Below, in pieces: positions 1-9,853 of a stretch of DNA of 64,000 bases; position 1 is the stretch's first letter; each line of letters starts with the position of its first letter. Source of the DNA: Albifimbria verrucaria (lineage: Eukaryota > Ascomycota > Sordariomycetes > Hypocreales > Stachybotryaceae); the NCBI GenBank assembly GCA_020081605.1, contig JAHREC010000018.1, positions 6,807,160 through 6,871,159 on the forward strand. Direction: 5' to 3'. The notes under the pieces were generated by a model. It had not been told where the DNA came from. It was given only the letters and a program-made list of their open reading frames with translations, and did not search any database. The translations under genes were made by a program, and so were the position numbers.

Positions 1-987
1 ACCAATCTGTGGCTCGACACGTCCTACTGTGTGGCGCCCGTCGGAAGCATCCGGGACTATCCTGGGTACCTGCCTCCCCAGTTTCGTATGATTTCGAGCC
101 GGAGAGGAATGAGCAGATCCCTTTCCAAGATCCTCTGGAGAAGTACGAAGAGCACAAGAAGAAGGTGCCTATTGCCAAAGGTACCCGTCCTGATTGCTGG
201 ACCTACGCTTGGTGGAATGATACAGAAAGCAACTACGCACCGTCCGTGTCGACCGCGGCCTGGCTGTACGATCTCAGCGTGGAGCTTTTCATGAGTTGGA
301 ACTTAGGCCTAGAAAATGATGGCAATGTTAAGCCCAGCTCATCGTACTGCGTGGGTTTGGCCAAAGCCGAGCCCACCTTGTGGCTTCCTCCCACCCCTCG
401 TGCTCCCGGCGAGACAGAAGATTGTAGCGCCTGGTTCCCAGCCGTTACCGACTGCAAGACGCACCTCCGGAGCTTGAGACTGAGCTTGGATACCTTTTCA
501 AATGGAACCCAAGCGTAGGGCAGGACTGCTCCGTCTTTGCCAACGGCACGTACTACTGTTATCGTACTAACGCGGGCGAGCCTGGGAGTGGCGGCGAAAA
601 CCCAACACGAACTAGCACTATCAGGCCAACGTCAACCACTACGACAAAGCAGCCTGGCCCTAGTGAGACAACCAAAGTCAGCCCTGACGGTACATGTTCG
701 GGCAAGGATGGCTACACGTGCTTGGGCTCTCTCTTCGGTGACTGCTGCTCGTCGAGCATGTTCTGCGGGTCATCCAAAGATTACTGCGCCGCGGGATGTC
801 AGGCCAAGTTTGGCAAGTGTAACGAGGGCAGCGACAAGATCAGCCCTGATGGAACTTGTGGCGGCTCAAAGAAGTGGACATGCAAGGACTCATTGTTTGG
901 TGACTGTTGTTCCGGAAGCAATTTTGCGGTGCAACAGCCGAGTATTGTGGCAGTGGATGTCAGAAGGATTTTGGTAGCTGTAGATAG
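1..987 (+). CDS. LysM and chitin-binding (ChtBD1) secreted protein, 5'-truncated
   Basis: The 5' end lies outside the window. Segments in order: the end of one LysM domain (LWLDTSYCVAPV, frame 1), a LysM beginning CWTYAWWNDTE and ending SSYCVGL (about 196-357), another LysM beginning CSAWFPAV with FKWNPSVG and YYCY (about 424-565), a Thr/Ser linker, then two eight-cysteine hevein-like chitin-binding modules (about 690-830 and 848-984), each with the GDCCS core. LysM and ChtBD1 modules bind chitin; such secreted proteins often shield hyphae or act as effectors. The frame changes three times, each time by one missing base in a four-base run: C at 76-79, T at 495-498, T at 922-925. The last module and TAG stop at 985-987 are read only after the third shift. 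Domain assignment is secure; whether the gene is functional depends on those three sites. Confidence 0.8.
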
Positions 988-1542
988 ATCTATGTCAAGT
1001 TTTAAACAATTTCCCTAATTACACGTTATGGAAGTTAAAGGTATCATCGCTGCTTCAGGCCTTGCGAATTACAGGGGCTTTCCGGTTTGAAAGTATCAGG
1101 GCACTAGTTCAGCCATCACACTGATGGTTTCGTGATCAACAACCCTCTTCCATGGAGAGTAATGGTATTTTGGACTTTTGTGGCAGTATCAATGAAATTT
1201 CCGATTTTGTGCCATTAGCAGGAAAAGTGTGAATAAGTAAATCCACTCGGTTGTGCATTCACCGAGCTGAGATACCAGGACAGCCCCTCTTTACTTGTTC
1301 AATAAGAGGACAATTAGGGTTGAGCTTATCTATCTCATCGGTAACTGATCGAAGGCCTTATCGCATGAGGCTATTGGTCACAGGTCAATGTATCTTTTGA
1401 TGGTATGCTCCTAATAATCATGATATCGAGCGTAGCGAGGCCGGCTCGATGCAATCGCCGCCGGAGGCATTTGCTAGGAGCCCTTGATATTGCTATTGAC
1501 CACAAAAACTGAGACAGAATCAAAAGCTCTACAAAATTCCGA
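988..1542. other. Intergenic, convergent 3' ends
   Basis: No coding region is supported here. The LysM gene and the HET-domain gene converge on this stretch. No repeat or RNA gene was recognised. Confidence 0.6.
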
Positions 1543-4500
1543 TCAGCTGAACCAAAACTCATCGGTCTTGGGCTGTGGTGTCCAGTCCAGCGCCTCACCA
1601 TCCATGAGACCGTGTATGTAGCATTCTCCCACATACTTCCATTCATTCTCGCTACTCCGTCGTATCACATAAGGTGTCTGGCCTCCGTGGAGCAAGCAGA
1701 TATCATCACCATCCTCCATATTCGCAGGGCCCGTCCCAATGTATCCACGATCCGTCAAGAATGGCCGCCGTTCCTTCTGAGCCCGGAAGACCGGCCCGGG
1801 GTACTTGAGCGCCATGTCGTGGAATGTGCCCCATGAACCTTGGGGAGTTGCTCTTGGTACAGCTCCTCACGGCTCGTCCGGTGATGCTTCACGTTTGGAT
1901 CGCGAAGGATGGTCAGACCCGCAACGGCGATGAAGCGCACCGCTTCTTCAAAGTCGGATGCGTTTGCGTGTGAGCGCCAGCATGAGCGCCAGCTTTCGAT
2001 ATTGACGCTTGCAGCCAGCGCCCAGATCTGTAGATTCTCCATGAGAACACTTACGTCCGAGGCGATGGGCTGGCAGAATTCCATCTTTGTCCGGCAAACG
2101 ACCCGGTCAAGCAGCCGACCTTCGACTTGGAGGAGTACGCCGGGTAGTCGCCGCCAAAGCGCGACAACTTTGCGATTGTTCCCTTGGCTGCTTTGAAGAT
2201 CCCGGGCTGCCATAAAACCAACCCACCGGGCCGTTTGGGACGCCCTCGGTTAGGGGATACCACTCTTTGGCGCCTTGGAAGTTGTTCATCCACGAGGGCG
2301 TGAGGGCATTGGCGCGCAAGCGTGGTTCAACCCATCGAGTAGGCCGTGGACTGCCCCGACGCTGTGCACCAGCCGGCCAAACACTTCTATCATGGCGCAA
2401 AACACTTTGACTTCCGCATCCTTATCGGGATTTGTCGCACGCTTGTCTCTGAATTGGGGATACGTATCGCTTGATAACCCTCGAGAATTCCTTGTCAGCC
2501 AGCGTGCTCTTCGTGGTCCGGTCGATCGTGGCCTGGGCAGCTACAGCACTGTTCTGTGCGAAGCTGACGTTGTCCGCGAGGCCGAGGAGGGCATAGACGC
2601 AGTCCCTAGGGTACCCGCACTCCCAATTTCGTAGCGCCTGGACGAGGTGAAGCATGAAGTATTGGCCATCCTGCGCGCGGTTCTGGTCCCAGAGGTGTTT
2701 GAGGACTTGCACAGGCCGAATTCGCCTTCGTACAGCAATGTTGAAAGTCGTTTCGTCAAATATAACTTTGTGATCAAGGGCGATAGCAAAGTCATCATAA
2801 GGGTGGACCCTCAAGTTGTCGCACATATTCATAATGAGGTTCCACAACTTCCAGGGTATCGTCACGCCGCCAATCTGCAGGTCAACGTCCTTGGGCAGCG
2901 TGACCTCCTGTAAAATCCACCTTCGGCCCCAGAACCGCGCGCCAGCCACGCGGTAGAGGACTTGCCGGCCCTCGGCTCCCGCATTGTCGTGCAATAGGAC
3001 CCCTGAGAAGCGGGCGACCTCGTCCTGGATGGTGGCTACCGAAGCTGCTATCTCGTGGAAGCCTTCGCACTTTGAGAGGAAGTCCGCCACATTGTCATCG
3101 TTTTCCCCGAGCCACCCGATTACACGGCTCGCCATCACGTACACCTTGCGCATGAGATCAATTTGTGCCGGCTTCTCTCCCTCGTCGTCTTCCTGATTGA
3201 TGCAGAGTTGATCTGTCCAAATAGTCCTCACTTCATCGGCACCCGTGGGTCGCAGGTATCGGAGCGCCAGCTCAAGATTGGAGCCGATTTTTTTGACACG
3301 TAGGCTGCTCCTGGTCCTGAGCGGATGCGAACCATCAGCTGGGGAGTAGCCGTGTGCTCCGCGTCGGGGACGAACAGCGGATCTGGTTCCTGATCCCACG
3401 CGTAGGATAGAGCTTCGTACGGTATCGTAACAGGCCTCTGAGCATCGGGACCAATGTTGGTCCGCTCCAGTGTGCACTCAATCGAACTGCTGAACTTGCC
3501 TCCATGGAGTTTTAGGACACGGATCTCATTAGGCCCCAGTGGAGGAGTGTCGTAAGGGGCTGGCCACTTGATCGCGGCCAGGGCCTCGGTCTCTTGCTTT
3601 TCTTGGCCCCTTTCACGGTATCGATGGGCCCTGGGTTCCTCAGTTCTTTTTCTTCTTTCTCTTTCTGGCGCTGGCGCTCCATCGCCTGCTCCCTCTGACG
3701 TTGACGTTCTGCCACCGCCGCTTCAATCTCCTGCCTCTCCTTTTCCCTGTGAGCCCTCTCGGCAGCCTCTCTTGCCGCTGCCTCCTCCAAAGCCTTCTGG
3801 CGTCGCTCTCTCTTCGCTGCAGCGTGACCATCTCCATACTGACGCTTCCATGCAAGCCAAACACCGCCGATAATCAACGCGAACCCGAGGACGGACCCGA
3901 TGACCACCGCTGCTAATTCACCCTTGGTGATGCCTCCTGATCTGGTATTGAGTCGGCTCGGTACAACTGGCGGGTCGGTTGACTGATCCTTATCTATATC
4001 ACTGCCATGCATTGTAGTTGTCGCATAAACAGTCTCCGGGCTCCCGCCGCTATCGAACTCGGTGTAAGTTGTCGTGGCAGTGACTGTAGTGGTACCGTCG
4101 TAGATTGTGCTCGTATACGTGCTGCCGCCCGATGCTTCTTCAGTCTCGTAGACGGTGGTGGTGAACACGGCCGTGATTGTCACGTATGCCGTTCGCTTGT
4201 TGAGAATACCCAGCTTCTCAAAGTCTCGGCGCAGGAGCCAGCCAGTATCGCTGCCCCCGAGTTGGTACTGGGGATAAGGTGTCGGGGATAAAGGATCGTC
4301 CTTGGAGGCATCGGGATGAGTAGAATCAGTCTCTTCTGGAACATGGCGTCTTTTTCGCGCTGTTACCGTGGACCATACGGTCGTGGTGGCCGCGTCCACA
4401 GATGAGGTGGTGGTCGTGGTGGTCCAGGATGTGGTTGTGTATTCCTCAGTCACAAACACGGTTTCATCGTCAGACTCGACCGTGGAGGTATACGTCACTA

Positions 4501-4875
4501 ATGTGGTTAAACAGTAGGTGTATCTGCAAAGCATGAGCATCATCCAAACCGAATGACTAGAGACTGTCCGGCCACTTACACCACATCGGGGTAGCAGCGC
4601 CCATCGACGTAGCAGCCATAGCCTGGAGCACAACACGCAGAGTAGCAGCACGAGTACCCGATGGGACACAAGCCGCCTGCGTCCACGCAATATGTCGGAT
4701 TACCCGTACAAGCATCCCTCTTACCGAGAGGCTCAGTGTCCGCAATTAAGACATTGTTGACATTGTTGAGGCTCGACGCGCGACGATCATCCCTCGAAAT
4801 CGGCTCGGACTGGACTCCAGTTAGTCGCACCAGTATTAGCGCAAGGCCAGTCAAACACCGCCAAGCATTTGGCAT
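1543..4875 (-). CDS. Transmembrane receptor-like protein with cytosolic HET domain (fusion), frame-disrupted
   Basis: Start ATG is at 4875. Exon 1 (4580-4875) encodes a signal peptide (MPNAWRCLTGLALILVRL) and a compact cysteine-rich head with CCYSACCAPGYGCY. The intron is 4524-4579 (GTAAGT donor, TGCAG acceptor). Exon 2 continues with a Thr-rich stalk, a transmembrane helix (AAVVIGSVLGFALIIGG), and a Lys/Arg/Glu coiled coil (3640-3800). A G4 run at 3607-3610 (CCCC on +) then needs one more base. After that the frame runs without stop into a HET domain: IPYEALSYAW, then after an A7 run at 3288-3294 LELALRYLRP, IWTDQLCINQ, RVIGWLGE. The C-terminal part carries the usual HET-protein tail, RGYIGTGPAN and GECYIHGLMDGEAL. 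Further shifts lie near 2455, 2318, 2202, 2135 and 1823. No in-frame ATG lies between coiled coil and HET domain, which supports one gene of about 1,090 residues. HET domains trigger heterokaryon-incompatibility or defence cell death. Two adjacent genes remain the alternative. Confidence 0.62.
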
Positions 4876-5780
4876 GGTGTATAGATTCTGAGGCTTGTTG
4901 ATGCAGATTTTCCAAACCTCGCGCAAGGTCTGTGGCCTTGGTAGCGGCAGCCCAGGTCGTGCAGAGCGCGTAGTTTGCATCTTTTGTACGCTTCTGACTT
5001 CGCAGTTCGTCGATGCGTGGGATGGCGACATCGCCACCGTTTCTTCGCATTTTGCAGCTATGCAGAACAATAGTTTGTGATAGCCTCGCTGTGAACGGAC
5101 TATCTCAAAGCTCAAGATGGTGTGCAGCCCCGGTAGATGCTGGCTGGAATGGCGGACAATGGCGGGGAGCTGAACAGAGCCTGTTGCGGCTGAGACGATA
5201 TGGCTGTTGTCACACAGACCCTTGGACCCTTGATCACGGGTCCCAAATAGTGCCACCACCCATGCAAACGGCACCCCATCTGATTGGCAGGGATTAATGT
5301 GTTATCTCCTTGTAGTTATGGGAAATGTCGGCAGGCTACTGATAAATCTTTTCTACAGGAATCTTAGACCTCTGTTAAAAGACTAATTTGTTGGGGCTGA
5401 AATCCTCAGCCTACTCACACAACCGTAGTGTACGTGGTACGGGCAATTCAAGATTAAATGGTCAGACTTTAAAGTTTGAAGAGAAGTTATTGATTCATTT
5501 AAAGAGATCCGAAAGGCGTCGCCGACTTTGAAAACGAACTCGCCAGATCATCAGCCCTGTCCTTCCAGCTCTGCCCTGACCATGATGTCCCTTAGCAGGA
5601 GTCCCCAAGCACGAATGGCCAGTTGTAATGTGTCCAGATTCGAAGACTGTCGATCGGCGTGTGACATGCAATTGGAATAAACGCTAACGCAAAAAGGTAC
5701 TCGGAGCCTTTAGGATTGTACGATCGTCGGTCGTGCGAAATGCGTGCGTGTAGGTCGGCCGAAGGAGCGCAGCAGTAGAG
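4876..5780. other. Gene-free stretch upstream of the HET-fusion gene
   Basis: Presumed promoter and 5' leader of the minus-strand HET-fusion gene in its first few hundred bases. Only short open frames without protein-like composition are present, and no repeat or RNA gene was recognised. Confidence 0.5.
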
Positions 5781-6307
5781 CTACAACAGCATCAGTCAGG
5801 GTCGAGTGGATCTGTCTGTAGACAACTCACCAATGTAGCCTCACTAGGCCAGTTTCGAAAACTTGAGAGCAAGTTATTCAATCGTGTTGTCCTGTTCCAT
5901 CAAAGAGGACCTTGACAGTAGGTGTCGAGCTGGAGGAAATCGCGTCGGACGATGAGTGGAGTGGATCTGGACCAATGTCGCAACAACATCAACCGATCGA
6001 TCGAAAAGGTCCTTGAGGCAGCATGCGTAGCTTGTGTTTCTCGGTCGGCCGCTTGGTCGATGGGGAGCAAAGAGCGAGGATGTTCGGTTGCACCATGTGC
6101 TAATCTCACGGTATGTTTGATCGGTAGGCATGTTTGGTGTCGGTGGGTACGTGAATCCTTTGGCCCTATGCGACAGGTTAGCAAGACTTTATACCGCAAG
6201 CAGTCAATATTGGCTGACGACTTACCCATGGAATGAAAAATTCCGAGTCGCACGCAAGTCTCTTAAGATTTAGCAATTGTCCATGGTCAATAACAGTGCG
6301 AACTTAC
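5781..6307 (-). ncRNA. Putative spliced non-coding transcript (minus strand)
   Basis: Three well-formed fungal introns can be read on the minus strand with no convincing coding sequence around them: 6262-6307 (GTAAGT donor, GCTAAAT branch, AAG end), 6166-6225 (GTAAGT donor, GCTAACC branch, CATAG end) and 5781-5830 (GTGAGT donor, CTGACTGAT branch, TGTAG end). They lie 2-2.5 kb downstream of gene A in its sense orientation. They could belong to a very long 3' untranslated extension of that gene or to a separate RNA. Exon ends are not determined. Inferred from splice signals only. Confidence 0.4.
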
Positions 6308-6309
6308 TG

Positions 6310-8110
6310 TACTTTATCTCCAGACGTACCAACAGAGAACCCTGAAGTGCCGACACGACGCAGTCATGTCTTAAAAGTCGACATGGAAAAGATGTTTGGT
6401 AAATATTCACTGACAATCGTCAGAGGAGCCTGTTGCGGAAAGGCCAAGTGTGTGTAGCAGTAAAAACAATGGTGTTCTACGAGAGCCCGACACGAAGCAG
6501 TCGTGTCTAAAGGCCGACTCGAGGTTGTGTTCTTGAGAGTCAAGTCTGTACATGACAGTCTTGAGAGGAGTTTTCTCGTGAGAGGTCCATACGCGAAAGT
6601 CGTATCTAGACGCAAACACAGGGAGTGGTGTCTAGGTGGTAAATTCCGTGCGTGACAGGAGGATTCAGTCCGCAAAAGATCTCGTGGGTTCTTTGTCTTT
6701 TTGCGGTCGCTTCGCACAGGAGATGAAAGTTTTGCGTCAAGTGGACCTTGCGACACGTAGTTGGTCTTTCGCATACCAAAGCCGACCGTTGGAGAGTGTC
6801 CGAGGGGTAATTTGAACGCCGAGTGTGGTGAAATAGCTAGGTAATGTCAGTTACACATTTTAGCGAAGCGTGACAAAAGAAACCTTGGCCATACCTCATC
6901 CACAGACCCAGGAGAGCCGCTGGAAAACGACTAGTAAATACTGTCAAAGGATCAAGGAGATTGCCAACGGTGGATGTAGACAACGCAATCTGTTAATAGG
7001 ACACGCTGTTCCGGTACCGTCTAGTCGTGAGGACCTGGGTCGCGCCTTTGGAAGGATGGTCAAATTGCTGCGAGAAGAAATTTTCGCGAAGCCTCAAAGG
7101 CAAGCTGATCTTGTGGTATCTAGCAGATATCTCAACCGTGGTTCTCGGTCATGATGGATTTGTGTGGTTGCCAAGTCGAGATGGACTCGTGTGTGATTGT
7201 GAAGCCGTGATCGAGTCGTTTGCATGCCGATCGGCCTTGTGGCAAAAGCCATAAGACCACTGTGCGCTTTCAAGCCTGGTGGTCAAATTGTGGTTCAACA
7301 ACCATGGACTCAAGTGGTGGTCAGCCATGATGGGCTCGTGTGGTTGTTAAGTCGAGATGACTCGTGTATGGCATTAAGCCGCAATAGATTTGTCCTTTTC
7401 AAGCCAAGTGGCCAAGTTGTGGTGAAGCGGTGATGGACGCAGGTGGTTCGTCAGTGGAGATGACTTGTGTGTGGCATTAAGCCGCGACCGCTCTGACGTG
7501 GTTGTCAAGTCAAGTTGGTGCTGTAGAATTGTGTCTTTCGAAGCCGTTTGGGCCAAGTCAGTGCTAAGCCTGATAGACTTTGGTGTGGTTCAGCCGCGAC
7601 AGACTCGCGTTGCGCTGGTGAGACTTGATAGACTCGTGTCTTCAAGTGGCGATGGGCTTGCGTAGTTGTCAATACGCGACAAACGCGTGTGGGTGGTTGT
7701 TGAGTCGGGATGACTTGTGTAGCATTAAGCCGCGACAGACTCGGGCGGTTTCACGCGGAGAGATTCTTCTGTTGTTGTCAAGCCGAGAGGGACTCGTTTG
7801 TGGTTGTAGTTGTCAAAGTCGAGAGGACTCGAGTATCTTCAAACCGAGATAGATTCATGGTTCCAAGCGGAGAGAGACTCGTCTGTGGTTGTCAAGCCGA
7901 GATAGACTCAGGTGTGGTTGTCAAGCCGAGAGCCTCAGATGTGGTTGTCAAGCCGAGATAGACTCAGACGTAATTGTCAAACCGAGAGCCTCAGGTGTGG
8001 TTGTCAAGCCAAGAGCCTCAGGTGTGGTTGTCAAGCCGAGATAGACTCAGGTGTGGTTGTCAAGCCGAGATAGACTCAGACGTAATTGTCAAACCGAGAT
8101 GGACTCAAGT
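6310..8110 (-). repeat. Degenerate minisatellite tract downstream of gene A
   Basis: The tract consists of imperfect tandem units that become more regular toward 7860-8110. There the unit is about 26-29 bp, with core TTGTCAAGCCGAGATAGAC on the + strand and a variant ending GAGAGCCTCAG. The left half (6300-7100) is so diverged that only the words CGACACGA, CTCGTGT and GTGGTTGTCAAG recur. Open frames across it are by-products of the repeats. Read as the minus strand, it follows gene A in the sense direction. Confidence 0.7.
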
Positions 8111-8125
8111 GTCGGATTCCGGCGA

Positions 8126-8345
8126 CGAGTCGGCCGAATTGGCCTCGTGAATGTGGTTCTCAACCCAAAGGATCTGGTGGATGGCCAGCGTGGTTGCTGG
8201 CGTCTGCCTGGGTTGATGTTGTGTTGTGAAATAGGCCGAATTGGCCGGCCAAATTGGCCACGTCGAATGCTGTTGGGCTATAATAGCCAGTGCCGTGTGT
8301 CTGCGTACTTACCTTGTTCATAGGTTAGTGCACGCTGTGGCAAAG
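8126..8345 (-). repeat. GGCC imperfect-palindrome block 3' of gene A
   Basis: Immediately after the gene A stop codon, the minus strand contains several short inverted motifs built on GGCC: TGGCCTATAAGGC, TGGCTATTATAGCC, TGGCCAATTTGGCC followed directly by GGCCAATTCGGCC, and AGGCCAATTCGGCC. Equivalent blocks follow genes C, D, F and G. A role in 3' end formation or recombination is only a guess. Confidence 0.55.
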
Positions 8346-8347
8346 CC

Positions 8348-9767
8348 TTATAGGCCAGTGATTGCCGAGATAAGCTCCATGTGGAGAGCAAATGCTTCGG
8401 TCTTGTCGGCCACGACGGCGTCGGCGCAGGTCTTTGAATCGACCCACGTGTCGATGGCCACTACCCGTCCAGAAAAAGCCTCAATTGTCCAGCTGACAAA
8501 AAGAAGCCAAAGCTGGCGCAGGTGGGCCTTGAGGAAGGGATTGTCGGCTTTACCCTTATAGCCGCGGTCGATCATCACCCGGACGCGATGTGTCTTGGAT
8601 CCTCCTGTTGCAAGGAGAACCTTGTACGTCACGTCGGCATTGGTCTTGGCCTTGAACTGCTCGACGATGTATCGGTTTCGGAGCAGGCCAAAAACGTCAA
8701 TGCCTTCGGGGATGGGCAACTCGAATGGGATCTCGAAGAGGCCGGTGCCTGCGAATACACCGAGGTCGCTCTCCTCCGAGATCTTGGCCCAAACGGCCGC
8801 CTCTGTGGCCTGCAGCTCGACTTCTCGCTCATCCTTGGTCTCCTGTGTCTGGAGCCTTGGAAGAGCAGCCGCAGCCTGCTCCAGGTCCAGCCAAGGACCC
8901 GAATCGGTCCGGTTGGCCATGATTGTGGCAGCGTCTTGCCAAACATCGGCGCTGTTGCTGGTGCTGGTGCCGGTGCCGGTGCTGGTGACGCTGCCGCTGG
9001 CGATGCTCGAGCCGGTGGCCAAGAGGCGTTGGGGAGATATTTGCGGTGGCGTCGATTGCGGCCGTGTTTCTTGCTGATGTTCTCCTTCATCTGCTCGGCC
9101 TTGGCCTGCAGCCTGACCATTCCGGCGGGGTCTTGCTGCTTGGGCCCTTCGGGAGCCTGGACCTGGTTGATGACGGTGGCCCGGCTCGAGGGCCAGCCAC
9201 CGAGAGTTCCCGCATGTTATCGGCGAGGTCGTCATCGGTGGCCTTGCCTTTGCCCTTGTCGAGGGTGCCAGGCTGAGGTACGGCCGCTTGGGCCAATGTA
9301 CCAGGCTGGGCCGCTTGGGCCTGTTCGTCGCGCATGTTGTAGTACGCGAGGAGGTCGGGGATGGGCCGTCTTGGACAAAACTCTCACGGCCGGCCATGTA
9401 AGCCTGAAAAGGCCAGGCAGGTGTTGGGCTAACTACAAAGTGGATTTTGTCTATAAAGTGTTAGTGTCTTCTCACAAGAACTCACTGAATGAAGCTTAGT
9501 ACTTACAGAAAGCATTCCACGCTGCCTTGTCTATGGCGTCGTGGAGCTGCCGGGTGGAGATATTGGCCTTGTTCTTTCCGTATAGGTGTTTGAACATGAG
9601 GTCGCCCGAGTCCTCCATTAGGCCATTGAAGGCCGCTTCGTTGAAGCTTGGCTGCTGGGCCGCAAAGTAGGCCTGCATCCATACTCGACGCGAACCCGAG
9701 TTGGAAGGGTCGCGGAGGGGGATGGGGTTGGGACTGGGAGCCCGGCTCGCCAGTCGTTGGAAGCCAT
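8348..9767 (-). CDS. Gene A: unknown island protein, paralog of gene B
   Basis: Start ATG at 9767 (MASNDWRAGLPVP). Exon 1 is 9507-9767; the intron is 9451-9506 (GTAAGT donor, CACTAAC branch, TATAG acceptor); exon 2 is 8348-9450. The intron was chosen because the joined frame gives an AWPFQAY segment matching PPWPFKPF of gene B, whose intron sits at the same position. The N-terminal half (WMQAYFAAQQPSF, AAWNAF) aligns with gene B. Then come an Ala/Pro/Gln-rich linker, a basic segment (KKHGRNRRHRKY) and a folded-looking C-terminal domain (FELPIPEGIDVFGLLRNRY, YKVLLATGG). One-base gaps are needed at a C4 run near 9731, near 9360 and twice more between 8990 and 9190. I recognise no known family. 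The long open frame on the opposite strand is a shadow. Confidence 0.6.
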
Positions 9768-9779
9768 GATGGCCGTGGT

Positions 9780-9781
9780 AA

Positions 9782-9826
<45 letters not shown>

Positions 9827-9853
9827 GTAGGTAGGTAGGTAGGTAGGTAGGTA
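9780..9853. repeat. (TAG)n and (GTAG)n microsatellite
   Basis: About 14 trinucleotide units (TAG on +) are followed by about eight GTAG units, just upstream of the gene A start codon, so probably in its 5' untranslated leader. Confidence 0.9.

Noticed and set aside
7860..8110. Regular short repeats that could be mistaken for a CRISPR array
   Set aside because: Units are directly adjacent and degenerate with no unique spacers, in a eukaryotic sequence; this is a minisatellite.
8522..9499. 325-codon + strand frame opposite gene A
   Set aside because: Antisense shadow in GC-rich DNA; low-complexity composition, no motifs, while the minus strand has an intron and a paralog.
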